Part shown: positions 17,936-26,751 of the stretch, one piece after another | Numbering within the stretch: the stretch's first letter is position 1 | Layout: every line of letters begins with the position of its first letter | Assembly: GCA_023334545.1 (NCBI GenBank) | Contig: JAADVB010000190.1 | Location: forward strand, 1 to 37,198 | DNA: 37,198 nucleotides | Source: Salisapilia sapeloensis | Lineage: Eukaryota > Oomycota > Peronosporomycetes > Peronosporales > Salisapiliaceae | Reading direction: 5' to 3' | The notes under the pieces: model-generated | Told to the model about the DNA's origin: nothing | The model's database searches: none | Seen by the model: the letters and a program-made list of their open reading frames with translations, nothing else | Made by a program: the position numbers and the translations under genes

Positions 17936-18278
17936 AGCAAGTTATTTCTTGAAAACGATTCTACTTTATGCCGTAGCCTCCATTACCAACATCAATGCAA
18001 GTCTCATGCGTTCTTAAATACTACAAGACAATGTACATGACCCCTTATTGGAGCTTGTAGCTACTACAGATGAGCGTACTCCTTTCCTTCATGTATTGTG
18101 CAAGCAGTAAGAGCTATGCCGGAAAACAAGCCATAGACACCCTTACAGCTATGAAGAATTGGCTGACGGAACGAGAAAACAGTTTGAATCCAAGCAGACA
18201 AGAGGCTTCGTATGTCTTATCCTACTAAACAAAAGGTATCAATGGTCCTATGCAAGTGTCCACAGAAAAAAAGACTAT
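17936..18278. other. Convergent intergenic region
   Basis: About 340 bases separate the 3' ends of the coiled-coil gene and EBP2. No supported gene or repeat is seen; the stretch presumably contains both 3' UTRs. Confidence 0.5.
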
Positions 18279-19262
18279 CTATTTCTTGCCCCTACCACGC
18301 TGAGCTGCCCTCTTCTCTTTCCCAGGGCGCTTGGCTCCCTTCCCAGCCACCTTCACTCCTTTCCCGGCCGGCTTTCCGCCCTTGAACTTTCGTCCTCGAC
18401 CGATGTCGTTCGTACTCTCTCGCGTGTTCTGCTTCATATTCCGCTTGGGACCTCCGAAGCCATACTTTTTGTTCTTTCCCTCTCTCCTCTTGTTCACCTC
18501 CTTTCCTGTCTTTTGCTTCTTGGGATTGTTGATCAGCTTCTCGATCTGAGAGTCATCGTCTTCAGCAACGCCTTGCTTGGTCGCTTTGCGCTTCTTCCAC
18601 TGCTTGACAGCTTCCAACGTGTCCTTCTTCTGCTGCGCTCGCTGCTTGACCTTTTCTGCCTGCAACTCCTTCGCGACGCGTTTGTGCGCCTGAGACTTCT
18701 TCCGGTCATCCACGGCGGAAATCTTCTTCTGTTCGTGGATCAAATGGTCCTTGACACGACCCATGTGCTTGTCACTCTTCAGCATCTCGGCAAAGTAGTC
18801 CTCTGGACGCTTATACGCAATGTTCTGTTGGTGCAACTTCTCTTTGGCTGCTCGGACGGACGCCAACGCTTGGTTGTAGAAAGCCACTTCACGCTTCAAA
18901 TCGTCATTCACCGTCTTTTCGTCCATGTCCAGCACTTCTGTACTCGTGTCGAGCGTCTCGACCCAAGGCAACTTTTGCTTTTTATTTGCTTTCGGATGCT
19001 CACTGTACCAACTGTCCGCAAGTGCACGCATGGCCTCTGCATTGTAAATGGCTTTATTGTCCGCAGCATTCTCCTTTTGGTGCGCTTCTTCGACCAAACG
19101 GCGTTCGAGCTCCATCTCCTCATCACCCTCACTGTCCGAGCTGGCATCGCTCATGACGCCACCACTGTTTTCAATGGACGTAAGTGCCGGTGCTTCAATA
19201 ATCTCTTCATCATGAGCAGTCTCGGCACGCACAAGGCCCTTCGATCTCGTCTTCCGACCCAT
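18279..19262 (-). CDS. EBP2: rRNA-processing protein EBP2
   Basis: Single-exon protein of 327 residues from the ATG at 19262 (MGRKTRSKGL); the frame also has an ATG 24 codons upstream, less likely because those residues lack family character. The conserved EBP2 core is at about 151-181 (KRPEDYFAEMLKSDKHMGRVKDHL with following EQKKI). An acidic region precedes it and a lysine/glycine-rich nucleolar tail ends in RGRGKK. EBP2 acts in the nucleolus in 27S pre-rRNA processing and 60S ribosome assembly. Length and layout fit the yeast and animal proteins. The start lies 234 bases from the divergent ISD11 gene, so the two may share a promoter. Confidence 0.92.
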   Translation of the reverse strand: MGRKTRSKGLVRAETAHDEEIIEAPALTSIENSGGVMSDASSDSEGDEEMELERRLVEEAHQKENAADNKAIYNAEAMRALADSWYSEHPKANKKQKLPWVETLDTSTEVLDMDEKTVNDDLKREVAFYNQALASVRAAKEKLHQQNIAYKRPEDYFAEMLKSDKHMGRVKDHLIHEQKKISAVDDRKKSQAHKRVAKELQAEKVKQRAQQKKDTLEAVKQWKKRKATKQGVAEDDDSQIEKLINNPKKQKTGKEVNKRREGKNKKYGFGGPKRNMKQNTRESTNDIGRGRKFKGGKPAGKGVKVAGKGAKRPGKEKRAAQRGRGKK

Positions 19263-19496
19263 GATTATCGAGTTGGTAGAATGGTTGGAGACGTCGATCG
19301 GTTGGCGGGCGTAAGTTTTATTCGTTCGGTTCATATCATGTTACGAACAGTTTCTTACACTTTGTCTCATTTAACCATACTCTAGAAAAATAGCAGCATT
19401 TGTTTTTAACATCCTTCCGATTGGTCAGACAAGGCACTTCATGTGTTTGATTGGCCAAAAGGTATACGTAGGACAAGAAGACCATCAGAATCAAGA

Positions 19497-19847
19497 ATGA
19501 GCTCCAAGGAGGTAGTACAGCTTTATCGCAGCATGCTGCGGCAGGCGAGCGGTTTCGAGGTGTGTACACCAGTCCTATCAATTTTTCTATCGTCGATCAT
19601 GTATGTGTACTTACATTTATTTCCCTTGCGCTTGTAGAACTACAACTTCCGCTCATACTTCCAGCGCCGTGTGAAAGAAGAGTTCCACAAACACCGTGAC
19701 CTTGCGCCTGGAAGCCCAGAGCAAGAACGAATGCTGCTCTTCGCCAAGGAGCAAGCGCAAGTGATGCAACGCCAAATGGTTGTCTCCAAGATGTACCCGC
19801 CGATCACACCAAGCATCATGGAAGGATACAAGCGTCCGATGAACTAG
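19497..19847 (+). CDS. ISD11: ISD11/LYRM4-type LYR-motif protein (mitochondrial Fe-S assembly)
   Basis: Two short exons, 19497-19559 and 19638-19847, with a 78-bp intron joined in phase 0, give a 90-residue protein. It begins MSSKEVVQLYRSMLRQASGF and continues after the intron NYNFRSYFQRRVKEEFHKHRD. The LYR tripeptide near the N-terminus and the YNFR.Y...R pattern are those of ISD11 (LYRM4). ISD11 binds and stabilises the cysteine desulfurase NFS1, together with acyl carrier protein, in mitochondria. Length matches the family. Neither exon stands out as an open frame, so the gene is easy to miss. Inverted CCAAT boxes (GATTGGTC, GATTGGCC) lie within about 80 bases upstream. Confidence 0.88.
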
Positions 19848-20012
19848 ATACTCTCATCAACATGATCGTTGGCTTATGCATTCTTTCTCGTTGTGTATAC
19901 GTGCAATCGTCTAAAAGTACGTAAAAATGCTCTACATTGGTGTTAACGGGGCGAATATGGACGCCGCATGAGCGTCGAGAGGTTACTTTATCCACAAGCA
20001 AATACGTCCTTC

Positions 20013-20996
20013 TTAGTACGCCCGGCAAAAGCACCGGAAAGCATTCGAGCCAGCTAGCCTTCGATCGGCTACGACTACATCTATAAACTTTTGCAAACGG
20101 TCACGTCGGGCGTAGAGTATATCGTCGTTCAGACTCGGCTCCAAGAAGAGTAGTCCTTCTTTTTGCACCTTGGGTAGCTTTACGTGGTTAATGAGCTTCT
20201 TCCTCATCTCCTTCTTTAAGTCCTTTCGTAGGCGTCGGAACTCGCGGAACGTAGCTGTGATATCCCACATCACGGCTGGATTCATGTGCTTGTCTCCAGG
20301 CTGTGAACAGTCTACTCGAATGACATACATGTCTTGCTCATGCAGTCGTCGACCACCTCTACCAACGCGAGTTCGATGGATGAAAGCCTTGCCAATTCGT
20401 ATCTTAGCACAGAAAAGCAATGCGTACCGTCGACGTCGACGTTCATTTGGAACGACATTGACGATCGGAGGAGGTACGCGCAAGTGAGGTAGCAAAAAGG
20501 TAGACGGGAGGAAAGCTGGATTAGAGTCTGCTTCTTTCAACTCGTGCAAGAGGTGCTCGTGGGCTTTATAAATGGTCGTCTCGGGGCAGGTTGGACGCAA
20601 GGACGGCAACTTCGGAATTGTTTCCACGGGAATCGACGTGATCTGCTTATTGTCCTGCATGAAGGTAGAAAACGTGTCCAGTACACTTTGACTGTAGTAG
20701 TACGTGATCCAGGCACCATAGAAGAGTATCAGGAGCATTTGAGCCAGCCGTAGCAACCATGTCATCAAGGCCTTAATCAGCGTCAGGACGAACGGTACTG
20801 ACAAGTAGCACGTAACACAGACGAAGACGCCAAGTGTAACTTGGGTAGGTAGCGACGACAAGTCCTTCGCCCACCAGAGCATAGCTACCTTTCGCACGTC
20901 GGGCTTTGGAGTAAGCGGTGTTTGCACTTTATCTCTGCGGGGGGTTTCCGTAACTTGCGTGAAAAGGGACAGCGACTCCTTTGTCCAGCACAACAT
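20013..20996 (-). CDS. PX-domain membrane protein with repeated N-terminal motif
   Basis: From the ATG at 20996 the protein has 327 residues; the frame opens 7 codons upstream, just after an in-frame TAG. A 38-residue periodicity is seen at the N-terminus. KVAML(C/W)W(T/A)K(E/D)..SL.TQVT occurs twice (20949-21005 and 20835-20891; the first copy begins before this ATG). Next come long hydrophobic stretches (about 55-100, probably two helices), a linker, and a C-terminal PX (phox) domain at about 220-325: YVIRVDC, WDITATFREFRRLRKDLKK, LPKV and RRDRLQKFIDVVV. PX domains bind phosphoinositides, often PI3P, on endosomes. An upstream exon is likely: an ATG at 21177 opens MQTYSIPLIKTVALLFVFVKR, signal-anchor-like but in another frame. 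I cannot fix the junction. Confidence 0.65.
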   Translation of the reverse strand: MLCWTKESLSLFTQVTETPRRDKVQTPLTPKPDVRKVAMLWWAKDLSSLPTQVTLGVFVCVTCYLSVPFVLTLIKALMTWLLRLAQMLLILFYGAWITYYYSQSVLDTFSTFMQDNKQITSIPVETIPKLPSLRPTCPETTIYKAHEHLLHELKEADSNPAFLPSTFLLPHLRVPPPIVNVVPNERRRRRYALLFCAKIRIGKAFIHRTRVGRGGRRLHEQDMYVIRVDCSQPGDKHMNPAVMWDITATFREFRRLRKDLKKEMRKKLINHVKLPKVQKEGLLFLEPSLNDDILYARRDRLQKFIDVVVADRRLAGSNAFRCFCRAY

Positions 20997-21005
20997 GGCT
21001 ACCTT
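20835..21005 (-). repeat. Two copies of a 57-base coding repeat, period 114 bases
   Basis: The units at 20949-21005 and 20835-20891 encode KVAMLCWTKESLSLFTQVT and KVAMLWWAKDLSSLPTQVT. The preceding bases (CGTGC-A/G-AAAGGTAGC) are also shared, and a diverged copy of the linker (GATAAA..ACAC) is visible further upstream near 21060. Confidence 0.6.
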
Positions 21006-21303
21006 TTGCACGGCCAACTACTGAATGGACAGTGCCTGCAGACAATCGTGAAGGGCGTGTCCGTAGTTTATCTTGATGGACGTTGAGACGCGAGAGGAAG
21101 GAAGTGGTAACGCTTCGTTTCACAAATACAAATAGGAGCGCAACTGTCTTTATCAAGGGTATCGAATAGGTTTGCATGGCCTCTATAGCTGCTTCCTACT
21201 GCCATCTGATGGACGCGTCATGAGTTTCAAACGCTCGTCTGGCCACCACTTACCTCAACTGTTGCACAAGGAAAAGCTTGTATGGAAACAAAAGTGAATA
21301 TGA

Positions 21304-22735
21304 TCAAGTAAATCGTTGTTGACAGATATTGCTTCCGTAATCTTCATACTCTCGCTTGAGTACCGTCCGGTTCTTTCGTTCTTCCTGCACGGCATACTTT
21401 TTGCATCCTTCCAACGTCGTCAAGACACTACAAATCAAATAAGTACAAAGCATTGATAGCTTCATAAAGATACTTGATACCTAGGAGATTCATAGATGTG
21501 GAGTGGATGAGTGGCATCCACCATCGGTCGAAGCTCGCGTTCAAGTCTCTTTGTAAAGTTTTCAAAGTTGGCATTGCCTCCAGTAACCAGCACATTGCTC
21601 ATAAACGACCCATGGAGTTCCCTTGGACAGTTCTCAACTGCTTCCACTATCGTTTCGGCCAGTCCCTTTTGCTTCATTCCGCTCAAATCCGATGGTCGGA
21701 ATAAAAGCTCTGGAACTGCCACTCGTTCGATACCCATGTCAAGAGTCGTGATCTGCTCTGGATCCATATCTACATCAGAGACAGACACTCTTCGCCCTCG
21801 GAAGTGATCCACAAAGTCTGGAAGTAGCCACTGAACACGCTGATGACGATTTTGATAGAGAGATTGCATGTCTGATTGGAAATCTAGAGAGACGTAGCAG
21901 ACGCTTTCTTTTGCTTCATTCACGATACGTGGTTGGGACTGGACATCCCATTGACGCGCACTAACCACCTCTTTGAGATAGTTGGTGAGCAGTTTACCTC
22001 CGACATTCATCCTAGGCAGAGATGAGGATCATGACAGTCACTAGAATTGCAACAAGCATACCTTTTAACGCCTGGGAAGTAGACGCGATTATCGATAAGA
22101 GGAATGACATGCGTAAAGGAGTAACCGGTATCTACTACGAGTTTGCACGATGCATCCTTAAAACTAGTATCGGAGCTTTGACTGTAGGCAAGTGCTGTCA
22201 TTTCAGCCGATGGGACACGAGAGAAAGAAGCAAATCCGAACTCTTCAAAGACTACTTCGTCCATCTCCTGAAGCAATTTGGATGGCGTAAATAATGGAGA
22301 CGTCGCCACCAGACCATGCGTCTGTGTGTTAACATTGAGCTCCTATATCTACATTAGATCAGTTTGCAAGTACGCAATGGGATTGATGTACCTTGGAGAA
22401 AAGGTGGCTCCAAAGTGCAGTTTCCACATTCCAATTGATGCAATAGCCTCTAGTGGTACGCAAGTCATTACGTCATTATGAATACAGCGAGGTGATGTGT
22501 GAGTATACTTCTCAATTGGTCGGACGTAGCGAAGCTTGCTACTGCCATGCGAAACTTCATACTCGTCTAACTGCTTGCCCATGAGCCATCGATTGACGTC
22601 GCTGGGAGCACTCGATGCGATGCAATTTGTCACGACAGCATCCACAGAGCTCTCTCCAGTAGCGTTGACCACAGAAGACTTTATGGTGTCACCACCGTTA
22701 TCAAGCACGACGACTCTAGCCCCATCGACGTCCAT
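21304..22735 (-). CDS. ARP6: Actin-related protein 6 (SWR1/SRCAP-type chromatin remodelling subunit)
   Basis: Five exons on the minus strand: 22509-22735, 22392-22449, 22062-22342, 21481-22011 and 21304-21427, with introns of 49-59 bp. They encode 406 residues. Exon 1 carries the actin-like phosphate loop VVLDNGGDTIKSS. The 58-base exon 2 gives GYCINWNVETALWSHLFSK, the ARP6 G-Y-..NW block. Then come ELNVNTQTHGL, DTGYSFTHVIP, MNVGGKLLTNYLKEVVS, ESVCYVS, VLVTGGN, and the ARP6 ending KREYEDYGSNIC. ARP6 is the subunit that helps SWR1 deposit H2A.Z. Reading straight through intron 1 gives an open but non-homologous frame (YTHTSPRCIHND...), so automatic models may be wrong there. A divergent chromodomain gene begins 274 bases away. 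Confidence 0.9.
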
Positions 22736-23009
22736 CCTATCCTAGCAGCTCGTCCCAAATGGCCTTTTCTGCAATATCCGGTTCATCAATAGTGCGAATT
22801 CGATATTTTTAGTACAAAAGCACAATTAATAAACTTTTAGAATTCTATTTAACTAAGAGTTTATTTCAATGGCCTATTAGGAGCTTTCAATACAACTTGT
22901 GAGTATATTTGGAATATCTTTGTGGGCGATTCAAAGGACAAATTTAGGGAGCTAACTCCCGAGGCGAAGGCAGCTACTGTAGCAACTGTACGTGTTCATT
23001 GGACTACCA
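22736..23009. other. Divergent region ARP6 / chromodomain gene
   Basis: This is a shared upstream region of 274 bases, markedly A+T-rich at 22795-22880. The right half has an ATG-less open frame that reads like protein (see findings). No clear initiator block is seen. Confidence 0.5.
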
Positions 23010-24561
23010 ATGGCGACAAAGAGACCTCGCATTCACGACGTTGAGACCCTTACGAAGCAATTGTAAGTGTATGTGTACATAATGCAGCGGACGACACGGA
23101 TCTGTTCGTCTAATGGCACCATGTCAAGTTTCCATTCCAAGTGCATATTACCACTATAACTAACTTCGTACTTGCTAACTCGGTGATTGCAGTGCAGGGC
23201 CGTACATTGACTTGCTGGACTACATCCAGCAAGCGGAGAAGGAATGCAACGACGCAAAGGCCAGCCTCTCGTCTTCTGCCTCCAATACCACCATCCAACG
23301 CCACCTCACGTCCATCCTCGAGTGCTTCAAGAGCATCAACACCACGACTTTGCATCTAAGCTACTTGGCAGCCCAAATGTCCATTATGAAGAACACTTCA
23401 TCTTGTGACCTGTGCAAGACGTTCCATGACAATGGTCATCCAGCACGAAAGAAGCCGTATAAAAACTTCATGTCGGATGAAGAGTTCGCCAAGCTCTTTA
23501 AAGACGGAAAATTTACGGAATATGATGAGTGGAAACGTGTGATCGGGTATACGCCCGAAGTGATTTATCAGATAAACAAATGGGAAGCAGAGAACGGGGG
23601 ACGCAGTGCTCGGAACAATATGGACTGTGTCTTCAACACGATGACGAATCGTAAGAGGGACGAGTCGACTATCACGACTAGCTCACCTGCTCTTCCTGTT
23701 GTCGACTTCAATCTTTTATTTGGCATGCCTCCAGCTCCGTCAGTTCCGTCAGCTCCGTCAGCTCCGTCAGCTCCGTCAGCTCCGTCAGTTCCAGCAGCTC
23801 CGTCAGCTACTCCAGTCCCTATAGATCCATCAGCCCCATCAGCTGCTCCAGTTCCTATAGCTCCTCGGCCACTGAAAAAGAGGGCAAGGCCGTTTACAAT
23901 TCAACCTTGGAATATGGCACCATCGTCACAACCAGTGGTTGAGACGGCGCTTAGTGAAGATAACAATTCCTTTGTCTCTTCGTCTCCTGCACCAGAGACA
24001 ATGCCACAGGCAGATACAATTGCCAACGTTTCGTCTGAATTGACAACTAATCGTATGAAAGAAGAGAGAGAGAATGTAAACACGAATGTGACACAAGCAA
24101 CATTTACATTTGATACGCAGCAATCTACGAACGCGCCGATGGAGGATACGAAGCAGGAGGTGGTGACAGTGACGCAAAGCAAGCGAAAGGTAATAAAGCC
24201 AGTATCTTTTGCGGACGAGATGGTGATAATGGAAAAACCAAAACGGAGGAATAAGAATTCGGCTCAACGAAAAAAAGAGGACAATGTCTACATCGTGGAT
24301 CGAATTCTGGACCATTGTTTTATTGGCAATCGAAAGCTATACCTTGTCAGGTGGCAAGGGTATGATTCAAGTGAAGATACATGGGAAGCAGGTAAAAAGT
24401 TACGAAAGGATGTGCCGAGCATGGTCAACGAATATACCCAACACGTGAAAAGGATGAAGGAAGAGACCATTCGAGCGAATTTAAGTGAAGAGACAAATCC
24501 GGCATCTGACACCACGACTACATCAGAAGCGTATGAAGCAGATGAGAGAAATGAATTCTGA
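23010..24561 (+). CDS. Chromodomain protein with proline/serine/alanine repeat
   Basis: Exons 23010-23062 and 23193-24561 (130-bp intron, donor GTAAGT) encode 473 residues starting MATKRPRIHDVETLTKQ. The long exon alone has no ATG near its beginning, which supports the short first exon. Residues about 80-155 form a C/H-containing unassigned region (CDLCKTFHDNGHP, then VIGYTPEVIYQINKWE). A PSAPSAPS repeat lies around 200-225, and the middle is T/S/E-rich. A chromodomain sits at about 382-435 (VYIVDRILDHC, LYLVRWQGYDSSEDTWE). The aromatic cage of methyl-lysine readers is complete: Y384, W405 and Y408. HP1-like H3K9me or Polycomb-like H3K27me binding is expected, but the specificity is unknown and no chromoshadow domain is seen. 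Codon use is less biased than in neighbours. Confidence 0.82.
23731..23808 (+). repeat. 9-base tandem repeat encoding PSA/PSV units
   Basis: About eight imperfect copies of CCGTCAGCT (variants GTT, CCAGCAGCT) encode the PSA/PSV tract of the chromodomain protein. The central copies are identical, which suggests recent slippage and likely length polymorphism. Confidence 0.85.
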
Positions 24562-24621
24562 TCTTGTTTCTAAGTACATGTATTCGTATCATGCGCATTC
24601 AAAATCGTATAGACAGGGTAG

Positions 24622-26100
24622 TTAGAAAAGAGCAACGACCGCTGCAATGGTAGCCGAAGCAGCTGTGTACATCGCGAGCGAGGCCGTGCCGTCACTTCCA
24701 GTCGCCGCCAACTCTGCGTCATCTGGGCCGACCACCTTGGTGTTAGACGGAGTTGTCTTCTCACCGAGCTTCACTGGCTTGTCCACCTTTTCAAAGTTGT
24801 TGGACTTTTCACCCTTGCACTTTGGCTGACGAGACTCGCACATGAGCGTGTCGACCTTGGGCATCGGAGGCAGCTTGCTCGTCATGTTGCCAGGGCACTC
24901 GAGAATATCTTTACGAGTCACCTCAAAGTCATCCATGGTGAGCGTAGAGTCCTTCGTGGTCGTGTACGCCTTCTTCAGGTTGTCGTATTCCGGGTACGGC
25001 ATGAACTTGCACGGGATCTTGTCGTGGTCACAGTCGTCGGGGGAAAAGTATCCGACGCCGTACTTGCCCGTGTCTGCCTTCTTTGTTAGCTTACCGGCAA
25101 CCGTGTTTGCCTTTTCTGTCGTGAACTCGAAGACGTTTCCACCTACAATTTCATTCGTCATTTCCTTCTCCGTGTTCATCCACTTGGCATCGTGGAATGC
25201 ACGTTGGTTCTCGTATCCATCAATGGTGTTCTCCCCAAGCTGGCAGCCATACTCTCCGAACATAAGCGGACGAGAGTACTGTGCTTCATTGTATTCTTTC
25301 ATGAGCTGCTGGAGACCAGTCGAGTCCTCATACTTCGTGTGCTTAATAGGGTCACACTCGACGTACGGGTTGGAGCCGTACCATTCCGCACGAGTGAACT
25401 CGTTGTCGTCGATGACGCAGTCATAGTACTGAAGGAATTTCTCACGGGGCTTGATGTCGGCGCTGTGGAGTCCGATAGGAACCTGACGAACATCAGACGC
25501 ACAGCTCGCGGCATAATTACGAGTGTCACGGATCAGAGCCTTGACACACGGCGCAGTCTGCATACCACCCTCTTCGTACGAGCGCTGCAAGTTGTTTTCA
25601 TTACCGACACTAAAGAGCAAGGTGTTGTCGTACGGAGCAAAGGCGTTGTACACGATCTGGACACGCTCGAACATGTGGTCCGGGTAGCACTTGGGCGGCT
25701 CGAGGTCTTGGATGGCACAGTCTTTGCAAGGAGCAGCCATGCCGACCATGACGTAGATACCAGCGTCAGAGCAAGCGCACATGAACTTGTCGTGCGACTT
25801 GGACGGGTCGACCGAGTACAGACGGATAGTATTAACTCCTAGGTCTTTCATGATCTTCAAGTGTGGACGCCAAATATCCTCGTGTTCATCCGTCACGTAG
25901 TCATAGTTGGAGACATCCGCAAGCTCTCCGCCGTTAGGACGAGGATAGTAAGCCATTCCTTTAATACGGAACTCTTTTCCGGTCTCGGAGTTGAAGAATT
26001 TGTTCCCCTTGACAACGATTGGGGCAACCCATGCATCTGCAGAGTAGCTCGCGAGCATAGCAGCAGCGGAAAGTAACGTGGCAATGAATTTAAATGCCAT
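24622..26100 (-). CDS. GH72 beta-1,3-glucanosyltransferase, GPI-anchored (Gas/Gel type)
   Basis: Single-exon protein of 492 residues. Residues 1-23 are a signal peptide. The catalytic domain follows the GH72 pattern: FRIKGMAYYPRP, GVNTIRLYSVDP, SVGNENN with the acid/base N167-E168, and the nucleophile E283 in MFGEYGC, with many cysteines. A cysteine-containing region ends the enzyme part. The last ~25 residues (after AATGSDG) are a hydrophobic GPI-attachment tail. GH72 enzymes cut and re-join beta-1,3-glucan chains, elongating the cell-wall glucan at the outer face of the plasma membrane. This fits a beta-glucan-walled oomycete. It converges on the chromodomain gene with 60 bases between stops. 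Confidence 0.93.
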   Translation of the reverse strand: MAFKFIATLLSAAAMLASYSADAWVAPIVVKGNKFFNSETGKEFRIKGMAYYPRPNGGELADVSNYDYVTDEHEDIWRPHLKIMKDLGVNTIRLYSVDPSKSHDKFMCACSDAGIYVMVGMAAPCKDCAIQDLEPPKCYPDHMFERVQIVYNAFAPYDNTLLFSVGNENNLQRSYEEGGMQTAPCVKALIRDTRNYAASCASDVRQVPIGLHSADIKPREKFLQYYDCVIDDNEFTRAEWYGSNPYVECDPIKHTKYEDSTGLQQLMKEYNEAQYSRPLMFGEYGCQLGENTIDGYENQRAFHDAKWMNTEKEMTNEIVGGNVFEFTTEKANTVAGKLTKKADTGKYGVGYFSPDDCDHDKIPCKFMPYPEYDNLKKAYTTTKDSTLTMDDFEVTRKDILECPGNMTSKLPPMPKVDTLMCESRQPKCKGEKSNNFEKVDKPVKLGEKTTPSNTKVVGPDDAELAATGSDGTASLAMYTAASATIAAVVALF

Positions 26101-26751
26101 GTTGGAAAGCTAGATGGAAAGGTCTGGGGAGTAGAGGGAAGGTTGGATAGGTAGACGAAAAGATCTGAGGAGCAGACGGAAACTTGGAGAGTGAAGACGA
26201 AATGGTCTTGGGAGTGGAGGAAAACTGGAGAGTGAAGACATGCCTGGCGTACATATCTCCGATCCATCGTCACTTTGACGAGTTGGATGCATCGGATGTT
26301 GCCATTTCACACAAAGATTCTTGAAACGTTTCGAATCAGATGGACAAAGGTGCATTTTGATTCGATAAAGTCTATTTTCTGACTACCCTGTCAATCAAAC
26401 GTGACAAAATTTATGTGTTGAAAGCGGATTAATTTCGCATCGTCGTGATGCAATGCAACGACTGGCGACAGGAAACCTGGCCGTGAAATGCGTGCCAGTG
26501 CCCTCTAGTCGCTTGGAAGAGTGTCCCATGCAGAATTGTAGTTGAATTCCATCCGTTATTCCTCCAATTGTATTATTTCGTTCAATTGCAATAGATACTT
26601 TCGTGGATTTCCATGCTCATTTTCGTGTTTGGATAGTAGATATGATTCGAATTTCTAATGAGAGAGACTGCCTGTTCACCAAGTACGCATGCACAGTTCG
26701 AAAAACAGCCTAAAGGTCATTTGGTAGCAAGGCGCAATCTTGTTAATAAGT
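26101..26751. other. Upstream region of the GH72 gene
   Basis: About 650 bases lie between the GH72 start and the 3' end of the next minus-strand gene. Bases 26101-26260 are purine-rich on the plus strand (pyrimidine-rich in the GH72 leader) with short direct repeats; the rest is A+T-rich. No gene is supported. Confidence 0.55.
26185..26239. repeat. Direct repeat TGGAGAGTGAAGAC in GH72 leader/promoter
   Basis: The 14-base unit occurs exactly at 26185-26198 and 26226-26239, 41 bases apart, about 85-140 bases upstream of the GH72 ATG. It could be a regulator site or a remnant of duplication of the purine-rich tract. Confidence 0.6.

Noticed and set aside
18159-19385. 408-codon plus-strand frame opposite EBP2
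   Set aside because: It is a mirror of the EBP2 coding strand (leucine/phenylalanine-rich reverse of lysine/glutamate codons) with no recognisable domain.
22450-22508. Continuous ARP6 first exon through this segment
   Set aside because: The read-through protein loses the conserved ARP6 G-Y-..NW block and then cannot be joined in frame to the following exon; splicing fixes both.
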